Of a stretch of 64,000 nt of DNA, positions 33,900 to 42,612 are shown in pieces. The stretch covers positions 1,979,501 through 2,043,500 of the forward strand of contig NZ_CP048209.1 of assembly GCF_010119935.1 (NCBI RefSeq), given 5' to 3'. Position 1 is the first letter of the stretch, and each line of letters opens with the position of its first letter. The notes below the pieces were generated by a model that had not been told where the DNA came from, ran no database searches, and saw only the letters and a program-made list of their open reading frames with translations. Both the position numbers and the translations under genes were made by a program. Source of the stretch: Paenibacillus lycopersici (GTDB lineage Bacteria > Bacillota > Bacilli > Paenibacillales > Paenibacillaceae).

Positions 33900-34053
33900 C
33901 GGAATTTTAATAAGTGCCCGGAGGGGCGAGGTGGAGTCGGAGAAACGAAGTGGTCGCCCTTGCAGCCGGATAATATACTTATTTGAATTCAATCCAAATT
34001 ATCCGGCAGCAAAAGGCGATCGGAGACCCACCACGCACCGGAGGGCATGCCTT
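33900..34053 (+). repeat. Structured intergenic element, copy 1
   Basis: A 154-base sequence repeated once more 195 bases along with a single mismatch. It folds from end to end: GCCGGATAAT/ATTATCCGGC forms the inner stem, GGTGG(A)GTC/GACCCACC the outer stem, and between them lies an asymmetric internal loop with GGAGAAACGAAGTG on one side. No coding potential. The gap between copies is 41 bases. Confidence 0.85.
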
Positions 34054-34094
34054 AAAATGTTTTAGATTTCCACTTGCATCACGCTCAAGTGGAC

Positions 34095-34248
34095 CGGAAT
34101 TTTAATAAGTGCCCGGAGGGGCGAGGTGGAGTCGGAGAAACGAAGTGGTCGCCCTTGCAGCCGGATAATATACTTATTTGAATTCAATCCAAATTATCCG
34201 GCAGCAAAAGGCGATCGGAGACCCACCACGCACCGCAGGGCATGCCTT
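34095..34248 (+). repeat. Structured intergenic element, copy 2
   Basis: Identical to copy 1 except for one G-to-C change near the right end (34236). It ends five bases before the stop codon of the leftward Toprim gene. Confidence 0.85.
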
Positions 34249-34253
34249 TCATA

Positions 34254-34628
34254 TTACAGTCCATCTTCCTTACTCCATTGGACGGCACCCTGCGGCGGAT
34301 ACATAATATACGCCTCCAGCCCCGCCTTTTCCAGTTGCTCGATCAAATACTCCTCCGGCGTCTTCTCCACGCCCGGATAGCCGCGGCGCGTATGAATATG
34401 CTCGGCGTCGGGAAACGCGTCGCGAAGCATGCCGCGGATGCGCCGGCCGGAAGCGTCATTGTCCGTGAATATGTACACTTGCCCGTCGCCGGCCTGCCGG
34501 CGAAGCTTGTCGATCTGCTCCGTGCCCGGCGTGCCGTAGGTGCACAGAATCGGCACTTCCTCGCTCAGCACGCGCCGCAGCCGGCTGCGGTCGTTCTTGC
34601 CCTCCACAATCAAGACGATATCCGTCAT
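34254..34628 (-). CDS. Small Toprim-domain protein (YusF-like)
   Basis: 124 residues, a stand-alone Toprim domain: the Glu motif IVLIVEGKNDRSRLRRVL at the start and the DxD motif YIFTDNDASGRRIRGML in the middle. These are the metal-binding acids of primases, topoisomerases and RNase M5. Comparable free-standing Toprim proteins occur in Bacillus with unknown function; RNA or DNA phosphodiester cleavage is plausible. GAGGTGAG precedes the ATG. Confidence 0.88.
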   Translation of the reverse strand: MTDIVLIVEGKNDRSRLRRVLSEEVPILCTYGTPGTEQIDKLRRQAGDGQVYIFTDNDASGRRIRGMLRDAFPDAEHIHTRRGYPGVEKTPEEYLIEQLEKAGLEAYIMYPPQGAVQWSKEDGL

Positions 34629-34678
34629 CGCTGACTCACCTCTTCCGCCATCTTAGCAGAGTTCCCGGCCAAACGAAA

Positions 34679-34709
34679 AGACGGCCCGCCGGATCCGGCA
34701 GACCGTCTT
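34679..34709 (-). terminator. Terminator of the YjcZ-like gene
   Basis: AAGACGG with GCCGG inside pairs with CCGGC and CCGTCTT; on the minus strand TTTTCG follows. Located about 70 bases past the gene's stop. Confidence 0.65.
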
Positions 34710-34776
34710 GGTCGAAGAAGCACGCCGCGCCGTCCCAGGCTCGCAGCCGGTTCTTCTTGCTATGGCGACTCGGCAA

Positions 34777-34893
34777 TTAGCAGAAGCAACCGCAAAGTAC
34801 GATTACCAGCAGGATGAAAAGGACGAGAATTGCGGCAGGAGACGTAAGGCCATGGTGATGGCCACCGTGGATTGGCTCTACACATTGAGACAT
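34777..34893 (-). CDS. YjcZ-family-like small sporulation protein
   Basis: 38 residues: a short His-rich head (HGGHHHG) and one C-terminal membrane helix, SPAAILVLFILLVIVLCGC. The ALIVVLFILLVIVG-like helix at the C-terminus is typical of YjcZ-type tiny sporulation proteins. GAGGGGTG precedes the ATG. Function unknown. Confidence 0.75.
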   Translation of the reverse strand: MSQCVEPIHGGHHHGLTSPAAILVLFILLVIVLCGCFC

Positions 34894-35011
34894 TGTGAAG
34901 TCACCCCTCTTTCGCCTAATGAGGACTAGGGCTTCGATCGCGGTGCCGGAAGCATCGCGACCACTTGCCACTCTGTAATGTATGCCCCGGAATGATATCA
35001 GCCCTGTGCCT

Positions 35012-36226
35012 TTACCCAGAATGGGAAAAATGGGCGCCGGCGTCGCGCGTGCGCGGCGTATCGGCGAAGAGCGGCAGCACCGCGACGGCGATCATCAAGC
35101 CGACGAAGGCGATATAGTACGGCGAGACGAAATCGCGCAGATGCCCGGCAAGCATCGGCCCCAAGAAAGCGCCGATGGAGAAGGCGATGGACAGAATCGA
35201 GAAGACGCGGCCGTACCGCTCGCCGCCGCTGCGTTCGATCAGGAGCGAGGACAGCGCGGGGAACACGATCCCCTTGGCCATGCCGAGCACGAACAGCAGC
35301 GCGTAGAACGGCAGCGGCGCCCCGGCGGCAATGGCGAAGTACGTAATCGCGAGCAGGAAAGCGCCCCATAACGAACGCAGAAACGGCGACAGCTTGTTCA
35401 GGAACAGCAGGCTGAGCGTGAGCAGCGCCCCGAGACTGACGATGGAGAAGAGCAGGCCTGTCGTCATCATGCCTTCTTTGGTGGTCGACATGAGCGGCAG
35501 CTCGAAGGACAGGATGCCCTGGGCGCAGCTCATGGCGATCGGCAGCAGGAAGATGAGCCAAGGAATCGCGGTCGGGCGTTCCGGCTTCGCGTCCGGCTCG
35601 GCGCCCTCGCCGCGCATGCCGGCAAGCTCCGCTTGGGCTTTGGCCAGCTGAAGGCTGCCTAACGGCTGCGCGAGCTGCGCCGGAACGTCGCGGATGAAGA
35701 ACAAGGCGCAGACCGCGGTCACGACGAGCACCCAGCCCAGCACGTTGAAGGCGGTCGCGAAGCCGATCTGCGCGACCAAGTAAGCGCCGGCGGCGGGCGA
35801 TACGACGGAGGCGAGCGTATGCACGAGACCGTTGCCAGCCATCAGCTTGCGCTGCCTGACGCGGCTCGTGGCGACGCGCGCGAGCAGCGACATGCACGCC
35901 GGAGACAGGAACGCGAGCACGAAGCCGCTGATGGACCGCAGCGTCAGGAGCTCCCACGGATTCGTCACATGCGATTGCAGCAGCAGGATGACGCCGGCGG
36001 CGCCGAGGCTGAAGACGATGAACAGGCGGCTGCCGAACCGGTCGACGCCGAAGCCGGCAAGCAGATTGCCCGGCAGATGGGTGATGGAATACAGCCCCAT
36101 CATGAGGCCGATGAAGGAAGGCGCGGCCCCGAGCGACACGGCGAACGGCGTAAGGATGGGATACTGGGCGTGCAGGTCGAAGAAGGCGACGAACAGGAAC
36201 AGGTAAAGCCAGATGGCGGTTTTCAA
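35012..36226 (-). CDS. MFS transporter
   Basis: 404 residues with twelve predicted membrane helices and a charged central loop (about 190-215, GEGAEPDAKPERPT). The first cytoplasmic loop has the MFS signature region GFGVDRFGSR. The later helices include FALLFVLGMAKGIVFPALSS-like DHA1 drug:proton antiporter features. TTG start with AAAGGAG ten bases upstream. No regulator adjacent; substrate unknown. Confidence 0.88.
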   Translation of the reverse strand: MKTAIWLYLFLFVAFFDLHAQYPILTPFAVSLGAAPSFIGLMMGLYSITHLPGNLLAGFGVDRFGSRLFIVFSLGAAGVILLLQSHVTNPWELLTLRSISGFVLAFLSPACMSLLARVATSRVRQRKLMAGNGLVHTLASVVSPAAGAYLVAQIGFATAFNVLGWVLVVTAVCALFFIRDVPAQLAQPLGSLQLAKAQAELAGMRGEGAEPDAKPERPTAIPWLIFLLPIAMSCAQGILSFELPLMSTTKEGMMTTGLLFSIVSLGALLTLSLLFLNKLSPFLRSLWGAFLLAITYFAIAAGAPLPFYALLFVLGMAKGIVFPALSSLLIERSGGERYGRVFSILSIAFSIGAFLGPMLAGHLRDFVSPYYIAFVGLMIAVAVLPLFADTPRTRDAGAHFSHSG

Positions 36227-36360
36227 CGGATCACGACTCCTTTGGCGTATAATGATCGGCGGTTCGGCCGGTCGCGAAGCAAGCCTTCTCGGCGCATGGA
36301 CATGACTGTTACTACTTGTACGCGTTTCGAAGCCCCGTTATGTCTGCCGGCGCGTCCTGG

Positions 36361-36389
36361 TTTACGCTCCCAGGGACATGGGTTATAAT
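36361..36389 (+). promoter_or_regulatory. Sigma-A promoter
   Basis: TTTACG, 17-base spacer, consensus TATAAT. Two more TATAAT-like boxes follow within 35 bases, so the exact start is uncertain. Confidence 0.55.
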
Positions 36390-36437
36390 GTTTGGTATAA
36401 TGGCCGATTGGCGGTATAATTGAGGGGTGCGCGCAAA

Positions 36438-36881
36438 ATGAGCTTTGATTTTAACTATGACTCGGATACATGGGTGCAATTTTTTAAGGATAACTGGCTG
36501 TTCTTGGTTATTGCGCTCGTCGTGCTTCTGCTGGTCATTCGCATTGTGAAGACGGTCGTGAAATGGCTGATCGTCGTCGCGATTCTGGCAGGCGTCGTCA
36601 TCTATAGCGGTTATTCGCTTGAAGACGTCAAGTCCATCACGACGAAAGTGGCGGACAGCGTGAAGCAGGAAGCGATATCGGCGATGGCCGGCGAAGCGAA
36701 GGATGCGACCTTTACGAATAACAGCGACGGAACGTTCACGGTCAAGACGAAGAACCTCGAGCTGACCGGCACGCCCGGCGACGGCAAAGTAGACGTGGTG
36801 TTCGGCGGCACGCCGCTGGGCACATGGAAAATCGATGCGGCGATCCAGGCATTGATCGATCAGGCGAAGAAGAACGTCTAG
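36438..36881 (+). CDS. Uncharacterised small membrane protein
   Basis: 147 residues from the ATG behind GAGGGGTG. Two closely spaced hydrophobic segments (WLFLVIALVVLLLVIRIV and WLIVVAILAGVVIYSGYSL) are followed by an external or internal domain of about 90 residues with FTVKTKNLELTG and FGGTPLGTWKID. I recognise no family. It is the first gene of a rightward run leading to the CvpA/transglutaminase protein and the PBP, so an envelope role is plausible. Confidence 0.75.
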   Translation: MSFDFNYDSDTWVQFFKDNWLFLVIALVVLLLVIRIVKTVVKWLIVVAILAGVVIYSGYSLEDVKSITTKVADSVKQEAISAMAGEAKDATFTNNSDGTFTVKTKNLELTGTPGDGKVDVVFGGTPLGTWKIDAAIQALIDQAKKNV

Positions 36882-36947
36882 CTTCGCCGATCGCTTGGCA
36901 GGATGCCGAGAGCATGGCGCAATAATGGTTTCGAAGGAGGCTTCATC

Positions 36948-38123
36948 ATGCATGCATGGGTTCAAACCTTGCTCAAACCGGAACCGGTTGCGCTCATGGC
37001 GGTGCTTATCCTGCTTGTCTCCTTGATTACGGGAATGAGAAGAGGTGCGTCGGGTTCCGCGAAGCACCTTTTCTTTTTTATTTGGCAGGCGGCGGCGGTC
37101 GTCGTTTCCCTCCTCCTGGCGGGCAGCGGCGCGATGTATGCGTCGCCGTTCGTGCGGGACTGGCTGGTGGAGCGCGGCATCGCGATTCCAAGGGAAGAGA
37201 TGGGCGGGCTGAAGCAGTTCTGGTACACGGCGATCACGAGCTTGCGCGATTTCGAGCTGCTGCGCTTCGGGGCGCTCTTCCTGCTCCTGTACGCGTTATT
37301 ACGGCTGTTGCTGCACGCGGTCGAGCCAATCGTCTTCGGACTGGTCGACGGTTTGCTGCCGCGCGGCCGCGACATGCGACGGACGGAGCGAAGCGGAACG
37401 ATGCCGTTCATCTCCGGCACGGCCAGCCGGACGACGGGCGCCATGCTCGGCGCGCTGCTCGGCGGCGGACGCGCGTTCATCGCGATGGCGTGCCTGTTCG
37501 TCTACGTGTCCATCCTGCCGAATGCGTTCGGCACCGACATCATCCGCGACTCCGCGCTGTACAATAAGACGGCGTCGGAGCTGCTCGATCCCGTGGCGGG
37601 CGACGTGCTGAAGCGGGGGCCCGTGTTCACGGAAGCCGTCGAAGCGGAATTCCGCCGCGTGCTGGAGCGGAAGTACGATGTGATCGACGCGGCGATACCG
37701 CCGAACATCGAGGCCGCCGCGGCAGCGGTAACGAAAAATTCGCCGACGGACGAGCAGAAGGCCCGTGCGCTCTACGACTGGGTCGGCACGCGGATCGCGT
37801 ACGATTGGGATAAAGCGGATAACTATGTGGAACGCGGCATCTGGAAGGAACAGACGCCGACCGATACCTTCGCGACGCGGAAAGGCGTCTGTATCGACGT
37901 TGCCCGCCTTTATGCGGTGATGGCGCGCTCCGTCGGCCTGGAGGTACGCGTCGTGACCGGCGTCGGCGCGACGGGGAACGGCGGGTACGGCCCGCACGCC
38001 TGGAACGAAGTGAAGCTGGCGGATGCCGGCGGCAAATGGATACCGCTCGATGCGACGTGGGCATCCTCGGGCGACTGGTTCAATCCGCAAGGCTTCTCGA
38101 AGTCGCATATTCGCGACGTTTAA
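36948..38123 (+). CDS. CvpA-like membrane domain fused to transglutaminase-like domain
   Basis: 391 residues from the ATG behind AAGGAGG. The N-terminal 200 residues have four hydrophobic segments and a CvpA-like pattern. The C-terminal 150 residues are a transglutaminase core with the triad in GVCIDVARLYAVMARSVGL (Cys), GPHAWNEV (His) and PLDATW (Asp). Active Cys and His are both present, so peptidase or crosslinking activity outside the membrane is possible. It ends 24 bases before a penicillin-binding protein. Confidence 0.85.
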   Translation: MHAWVQTLLKPEPVALMAVLILLVSLITGMRRGASGSAKHLFFFIWQAAAVVVSLLLAGSGAMYASPFVRDWLVERGIAIPREEMGGLKQFWYTAITSLRDFELLRFGALFLLLYALLRLLLHAVEPIVFGLVDGLLPRGRDMRRTERSGTMPFISGTASRTTGAMLGALLGGGRAFIAMACLFVYVSILPNAFGTDIIRDSALYNKTASELLDPVAGDVLKRGPVFTEAVEAEFRRVLERKYDVIDAAIPPNIEAAAAAVTKNSPTDEQKARALYDWVGTRIAYDWDKADNYVERGIWKEQTPTDTFATRKGVCIDVARLYAVMARSVGLEVRVVTGVGATGNGGYGPHAWNEVKLADAGGKWIPLDATWASSGDWFNPQGFSKSHIRDV

Positions 38124-38147
38124 GGATCACGGAAAGGAGTTATCGCA

Positions 38148-40196
38148 TTGGAGAACGATCCGCAGAAGCGGGAGATTTCGCGCCGGCGGAATTTTTCGTT
38201 TCGCTTGAATATGTTCTTTTTTTCTACCTTCTTCTTATTCAGCGTCTTGATCGTGCGGCTGGCGATCCTGCAATTCGTCGAAGGGCCGTCGCTCCGCGAG
38301 GAAGAAGAGAAACGGGGCACGACGAAAGTGCTCATTCCGCCGATCCGCGGCAATATCTACGATTCGGGCGGCAAGGCGATCGCGTACTCCACGTCGACGC
38401 AGTCGTTGTATTACAGCATCGAGCCGGGCGAGAAGAAGGAAGATTCCATCGCGACGGCGCAGAAGCTGTTCGACGTGTTCCAGAAGCGCGGAGACCCGGC
38501 GGTCGGAGTGACGCTCGAACAGATCGTCAAGAACATGGATCTGGACTACAAGAAGAACACGGTGTCGGTGCCGCGGCGGATCAAGAGCGGTCTGACGCCG
38601 GCCGAGATCGCGTATTTCATGGAGAGCCGCGACTTGTTCAAAGGCATCGATATCGTCGAAGAGAGCATCCGGCATTACGATACGTCCCATACGGCGGTTC
38701 AGCTCGTCGGCTACTTGAAGAAGTTCGGCGGCGGCGCCGAGAACGGGCTGTACAAGGATAAAGCGAAGACCGACGATGCCAGGCTGAAATATTTGCAGCA
38801 GGAAGACGTCGGCTACGACGGGCTGGAGTTCATGTACCAGGACGTGCTGCGCGGCAAGAACGGGCTGAAGGTGTACCCGGTGAACGCCGTGAGCCGGATT
38901 ATCGGTCCGCCGGTCGTGACGACGCCGGAGAAGGGCGACAATATTTACTTGACGATCAACCGCGAAGTGCAGGAAGAGACGGAGAAGGCGATCATGGATC
39001 AGCTGCAATATCTCCGCACGACGCCGACGGACAAGCGCGCGCCGAATGCCCGTACCGGGTATGCCGTCGCGATGGAAGTGAAGACGGGCAAAGTGATCGC
39101 GATGGCGAGCATGCCCGATTACGACCCGAACATCTGGGAAGGCGGCAGCATCTCGACGGAAGATTACAACGCGATCAAATACGTGCTGCAGAACGGCACG
39201 ATCAGCTCGGTCATCGGACCCTACGACGATCCGAAGGAGCAGCGCAAGCATCCGTCGTCCATCGTGTTTCTGGGGTCGACCCAGAAGCCGCTTTCCGTGC
39301 TGATCGGGCTGAACGAGAAGCTGTTCACGACGACGAGCACTTATGTCGACACGGGCTCGTTCTTTTACGGCAAGGAAGGCCCGACGCGCCGCCGGATCGG
39401 CAACGCGAAGGGCCATGCATACGGCAAGCTGGATCCGGCATTGGCGATTTCCCGCTCGTCCAACCCGTTCATGGCCAAAATGATCGGCGACGCCCTGTAC
39501 CGCAAGGATCCGAAGAACGGCGTCGATATATGGGATCAGTACGTGAAGCAGTTCGGCCTGGGCGTCGATACGGGCAGCGGCCTGCTGAACGAGAGCCGCG
39601 GCGTCATCGGCTACTTTCACGAGCAGGAGGCCGCCAGTTCGCAATCCGCGCTCATCCTGGCCTCGTTCGGCCAGATGGGCAGGTACACGACGCTGCAGCT
39701 CGCGCAGTACGCGGCGACGCTGGCCAGCCACGGCAAGCGGATGAAGCCGCAGTTCGTGAAGGAAATCCGCGATGCGGACGGGAACGTCGTGCAGAAATTC
39801 CAGCCGGAGGTCCTGAACGCGATTACGTTCCCGGACGCGTACTGGAAAGAAATCGAGACCGGCATGCTGAACGTCAAACTGGCCGACTTCAACGACCTGC
39901 CGTACAAAGTGCTGCGCAAGACGGGGACGTCCCAACAGCAGGTGAGCGGCAAGACGGTGGAGAATTCGGTGTTCATCGCATCCGCGCCGGCAGAGGATCC
40001 CGTCATCGCCGTGGCCGTCGTCATCCCGGAAGGCGGCTTCGGCGCCGACGGCGCCGCGCCGGTCGCGCGTAAAATTCTAAACGCGTACGACGATCATATC
40101 GGCATGTACGGCGTGCCGAAGAAACCGGCTGCGCCGCCGGCAGGCAATGCAGCGACTGGGAATACCGCAGCAGGGAATGCCGCCGCCGGAATGTAA
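38148..40196 (+). CDS. Class B penicillin-binding protein (PBP2-type transpeptidase)
   Basis: 682 residues. A single N-terminal membrane anchor (MFFFSTFFLFSVLIVRLAIL), the dimerisation/PBP N-domain starting IPPIRGNIYD, then the transpeptidase domain with SxxK as STQK (377-380), SxN as SSN (437-439) and KTG (591-593). The C-terminus ends in an Ala/Gly/Asn-rich tail. It crosslinks peptidoglycan on the outer membrane face. TTG start with AAAGGAG eight bases upstream. The upstream transglutaminase-like protein is likely cotranscribed. Confidence 0.93.
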   Translation: MENDPQKREISRRRNFSFRLNMFFFSTFFLFSVLIVRLAILQFVEGPSLREEEEKRGTTKVLIPPIRGNIYDSGGKAIAYSTSTQSLYYSIEPGEKKEDSIATAQKLFDVFQKRGDPAVGVTLEQIVKNMDLDYKKNTVSVPRRIKSGLTPAEIAYFMESRDLFKGIDIVEESIRHYDTSHTAVQLVGYLKKFGGGAENGLYKDKAKTDDARLKYLQQEDVGYDGLEFMYQDVLRGKNGLKVYPVNAVSRIIGPPVVTTPEKGDNIYLTINREVQEETEKAIMDQLQYLRTTPTDKRAPNARTGYAVAMEVKTGKVIAMASMPDYDPNIWEGGSISTEDYNAIKYVLQNGTISSVIGPYDDPKEQRKHPSSIVFLGSTQKPLSVLIGLNEKLFTTTSTYVDTGSFFYGKEGPTRRRIGNAKGHAYGKLDPALAISRSSNPFMAKMIGDALYRKDPKNGVDIWDQYVKQFGLGVDTGSGLLNESRGVIGYFHEQEAASSQSALILASFGQMGRYTTLQLAQYAATLASHGKRMKPQFVKEIRDADGNVVQKFQPEVLNAITFPDAYWKEIETGMLNVKLADFNDLPYKVLRKTGTSQQQVSGKTVENSVFIASAPAEDPVIAVAVVIPEGGFGADGAAPVARKILNAYDDHIGMYGVPKKPAAPPAGNAATGNTAAGNAAAGM

Positions 40197-40293
40197 AGAC
40201 AGGGACCGCGTCCCGATAAATCGGCTTCGGGCCGTGCAGGCGCTTGGAGCAGGTACGCGCCGTGCATCGCGTGTCATCGATAGCGGATTCGAG

Positions 40294-40335
40294 GAACAGG
40301 CTTGCCGCCGCCGGCGGAGGCCTGTTTTTCGTTGA
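40294..40335 (+). terminator. Intrinsic terminator of the PBP gene
   Basis: AACAGGC with GCCGCCG pairs with CGGCGG and GCCTGTT, followed by TTTTC. Confidence 0.75.
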
Positions 40336-40414
40336 TTCGGCTTGGCCGAATGTTGCACCGAAGCAACACTTTTGCATAACCTAAACTATGAACGGCAGCC
40401 GGGGAGGGATTGTC

Positions 40415-40501
40415 ATGCGGAGAAGCTTGCGCAAGCATCGCGCGCTGCGCCGGTTCTTGTACGCCGCGCTGTTTCTGGCCGGCGCGATATTCGGCATTTA
40501 A
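40415..40501 (+). CDS. Putative 28-residue membrane peptide
   Basis: A short frame with GGGGAGGG seven bases before its ATG: a very basic head (RRSLRKHRALRR) and one hydrophobic segment (FLYAALFLAGAIFGI). The excellent ribosome site and positive-inside layout support a real small membrane protein, but there is no recognised family and no other test of coding. Confidence 0.45.
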   Translation: MRRSLRKHRALRRFLYAALFLAGAIFGI

Positions 40502-40604
40502 GCGGGCGGGCTGTTTGGATTCTTCCTATTCTGTGCTAAAATTGCTCTAGCGGGCTGTACGCAGGCACTGCTGGCAGCCTGTCAGCTTGGGCAAGGAGGC
40601 CATC

Positions 40605-41357
40605 ATGGGAACCATTAAACTAGTTGCATTGGACATGGACGGAACGCTGCTCAATGACCGGCAGGAAGTGAGCAAGGAGAACGCGAAGTGGATTCGCAAG
40701 GCGCTCGATGCCGGCATCGTCGTCAGCTTCGCCACGGGGAGAGGCTACGAGAGCGCTCTCCCGTACGCTGAGCAGCTCGGGCTCGAGGGGCCGATGATTA
40801 CCGTCAACGGCGGCGAGGTCTGGGCGCGCCCGGGCGTGCTGCACAAGCGGTCGCTGCTGCCGCTGCCGGTCCTGAAACGGCTTCACGAGCTCGCCCTGAA
40901 GAATCCGGAATGCTGGTACTGGGCGTACACGACGATGAACGTTTACAACAAAGAAAATTGGAGCGAGATCGCATCGGCCGTCGAAGAGCAGCATTGGCTG
41001 AAGTTCGGCTATTACACGGAAGACAAGCCCGCGCTGCAAGCGATTCTGAAGGAAACGTCGGCCTGGGGCGGTCTGGAGATTACGAATTCATCGCCGAGCA
41101 ACCTGGAAATGAACCCGGAAGGCGTGACGAAGGCGTCGGCGCTTCGCGAGGTGTGCGCCTTGCTGGGCATCGGGATGTCGGAGGTGGCCGCCATGGGCGA
41201 CAGCTTGAACGATATCGCCATGATCCGCGAGGCCGGCCTCGGCGTCGCCATGGGCAATGCGCAGGACGAAGTGAAGGCGGCGGCGGATGCCGTAAACGTG
41301 ACGAACGAGGAAGACGCCGTCGCGCGTCTGATGCAAGACTACGTGCTGAAAGGGTGA
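40605..41357 (+). CDS. HAD-superfamily hydrolase, Cof subfamily
   Basis: 250 residues. Type IIB HAD phosphatase: motif I LDMDGTLLND, motif II SFATGRG, the conserved Lys region near GVTKASALRE, and motif IV MGDSLNDIAMI. Acts on sugar or cofactor phosphates in the cytoplasm; substrate not predictable. AAGGAGG precedes the ATG. The DUF456 gene starts eight bases after its stop. Confidence 0.93.
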   Translation: MGTIKLVALDMDGTLLNDRQEVSKENAKWIRKALDAGIVVSFATGRGYESALPYAEQLGLEGPMITVNGGEVWARPGVLHKRSLLPLPVLKRLHELALKNPECWYWAYTTMNVYNKENWSEIASAVEEQHWLKFGYYTEDKPALQAILKETSAWGGLEITNSSPSNLEMNPEGVTKASALREVCALLGIGMSEVAAMGDSLNDIAMIREAGLGVAMGNAQDEVKAAADAVNVTNEEDAVARLMQDYVLKG

Positions 41358-41364
41358 GTCCGGC

Positions 41365-41841
41365 ATGGAAATCGCTGGCTGGATAGTCGTTATTGCCTTG
41401 TTTGCGATCGGCATGGCCGGGGCGGTATTTCCGATTTTGCCCGGAGCGCTGGCGATCTATGCCGCATTCTTCGTCTACGGCTTCTTCATCTCGTTCTCGT
41501 CTTTCGGCTTCTGGTTCTGGACGATTCAGACGCTGATCGTCATCGTGCTGTTCGTCGCCGACTATGCCGTCAGCGCTTGGGGCGTGAAGAAGTACGGGGG
41601 CTCCAAGGCATCCGTAGTCGGCAGTACCATCGGCGTACTGGTCGGCCCGTTCGTCATTCCGGCGTTCGGGCTTATTCTCGGCCCGCTGATCGGCGCCGTC
41701 ATCGGCGAGCTGTTCGCCGGGGCGAATCTCGAGAAGGCGCTGAAAGCGGGGCTCGGCGCCGTCGTCGGCCTGTTCACGAGCACGGTCGTCAAATTTATTT
41801 TGCAAGGCGCAATGATCGTTATTTTCTTGATTTGGTTATAA
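41365..41841 (+). CDS. DUF456 family membrane protein
   Basis: 158 residues, almost entirely hydrophobic: about four helices with Gly-rich glycine-zipper segments ([33 protein letters not shown]). This matches the DUF456 family (YqgC type). Function unknown. It lies between a HAD phosphatase and a ThuA protein with very short gaps and is probably cotranscribed. Confidence 0.85.
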   Translation: MEIAGWIVVIALFAIGMAGAVFPILPGALAIYAAFFVYGFFISFSSFGFWFWTIQTLIVIVLFVADYAVSAWGVKKYGGSKASVVGSTIGVLVGPFVIPAFGLILGPLIGAVIGELFAGANLEKALKAGLGAVVGLFTSTVVKFILQGAMIVIFLIWL

Positions 41842-41860
41842 CGCGAGGAGGCGGATAACG

Positions 41861-42583
41861 GTGATCAAAGTAACCGTATGGAATGAGTTTCTACATGAGA
41901 AGGAGCACGGCGCCGTACAAGAGGTGTACCCGAACGGCATTCACGAGGCGCTGAAGGCGGGAATCGGCACGGACGGCTTCGCGGTGTCGACGGCCACGCT
42001 CGATCAACCCGAGCACGGGCTGACGGACGAGGTGTTGGCGAACACGGACGTCCTGATCTGGTGGGGCCACATGGGCCACGACAAAGTGGAAGACGCGATC
42101 GTGGAGCGCGTGCATGCCCGCGTCATGGAAGGCATGGGCCTGATCGTCCTGCACTCCGGCCATTTCTCCAAGATCTTCAAGAAGCTGATGGGCACGGGCT
42201 GCGACCTGAAATGGCGCGAAGCGAACGAGAAGGAGCGCATCTGGACGGTGAATCCGGCGCATCCGATCGCCGCAGGCCTGCCGGAGCAATTCGTCCTGGA
42301 CCGCGAGGAAATGTACGGCGAGCACTTCGATATTCCGGCGCCGGACGAGCTCGTATTCGTCAGCTGGTTCGAAGGCGGCGAAGTGTTCCGCACCGGCTGC
42401 ACCTGGTTCCGCGGACAAGGCAAAGTATTCTATTTCCGTCCCGGGCACGAAACGTTCCCGACGTACTATAATCCGAACGTGCTTCAGGTCATCCGCAACG
42501 GCATCCGCTGGGCTGCGCCTTCGGGAGCGGCCAAGCCGGTACGCGGCAACCACAAGCCGCTTGAGGAAATCAAAGCGAAATAA
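41861..42583 (+). CDS. ThuA-domain (trehalose-utilization-like) protein
   Basis: 240 residues; a class I glutamine amidotransferase-like ThuA fold. Signatures: [12 protein letters not shown], the strand [26 protein letters not shown], and [15 protein letters not shown] at the end. ThuA proteins occur in trehalose or other sugar catabolism of Rhizobium and Paenibacillus; the precise activity is not established. GTG start with GGAGG upstream. Confidence 0.9.
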   Translation: MIKVTVWNEFLHEKEHGAVQEVYPNGIHEALKAGIGTDGFAVSTATLDQPEHGLTDEVLANTDVLIWWGHMGHDKVEDAIVERVHARVMEGMGLIVLHSGHFSKIFKKLMGTGCDLKWREANEKERIWTVNPAHPIAAGLPEQFVLDREEMYGEHFDIPAPDELVFVSWFEGGEVFRTGCTWFRGQGKVFYFRPGHETFPTYYNPNVLQVIRNGIRWAAPSGAAKPVRGNHKPLEEIKAK

Positions 42584-42612
42584 GCATCGGAGTAGGAGAC
42601 AAGCGGCAGCTC

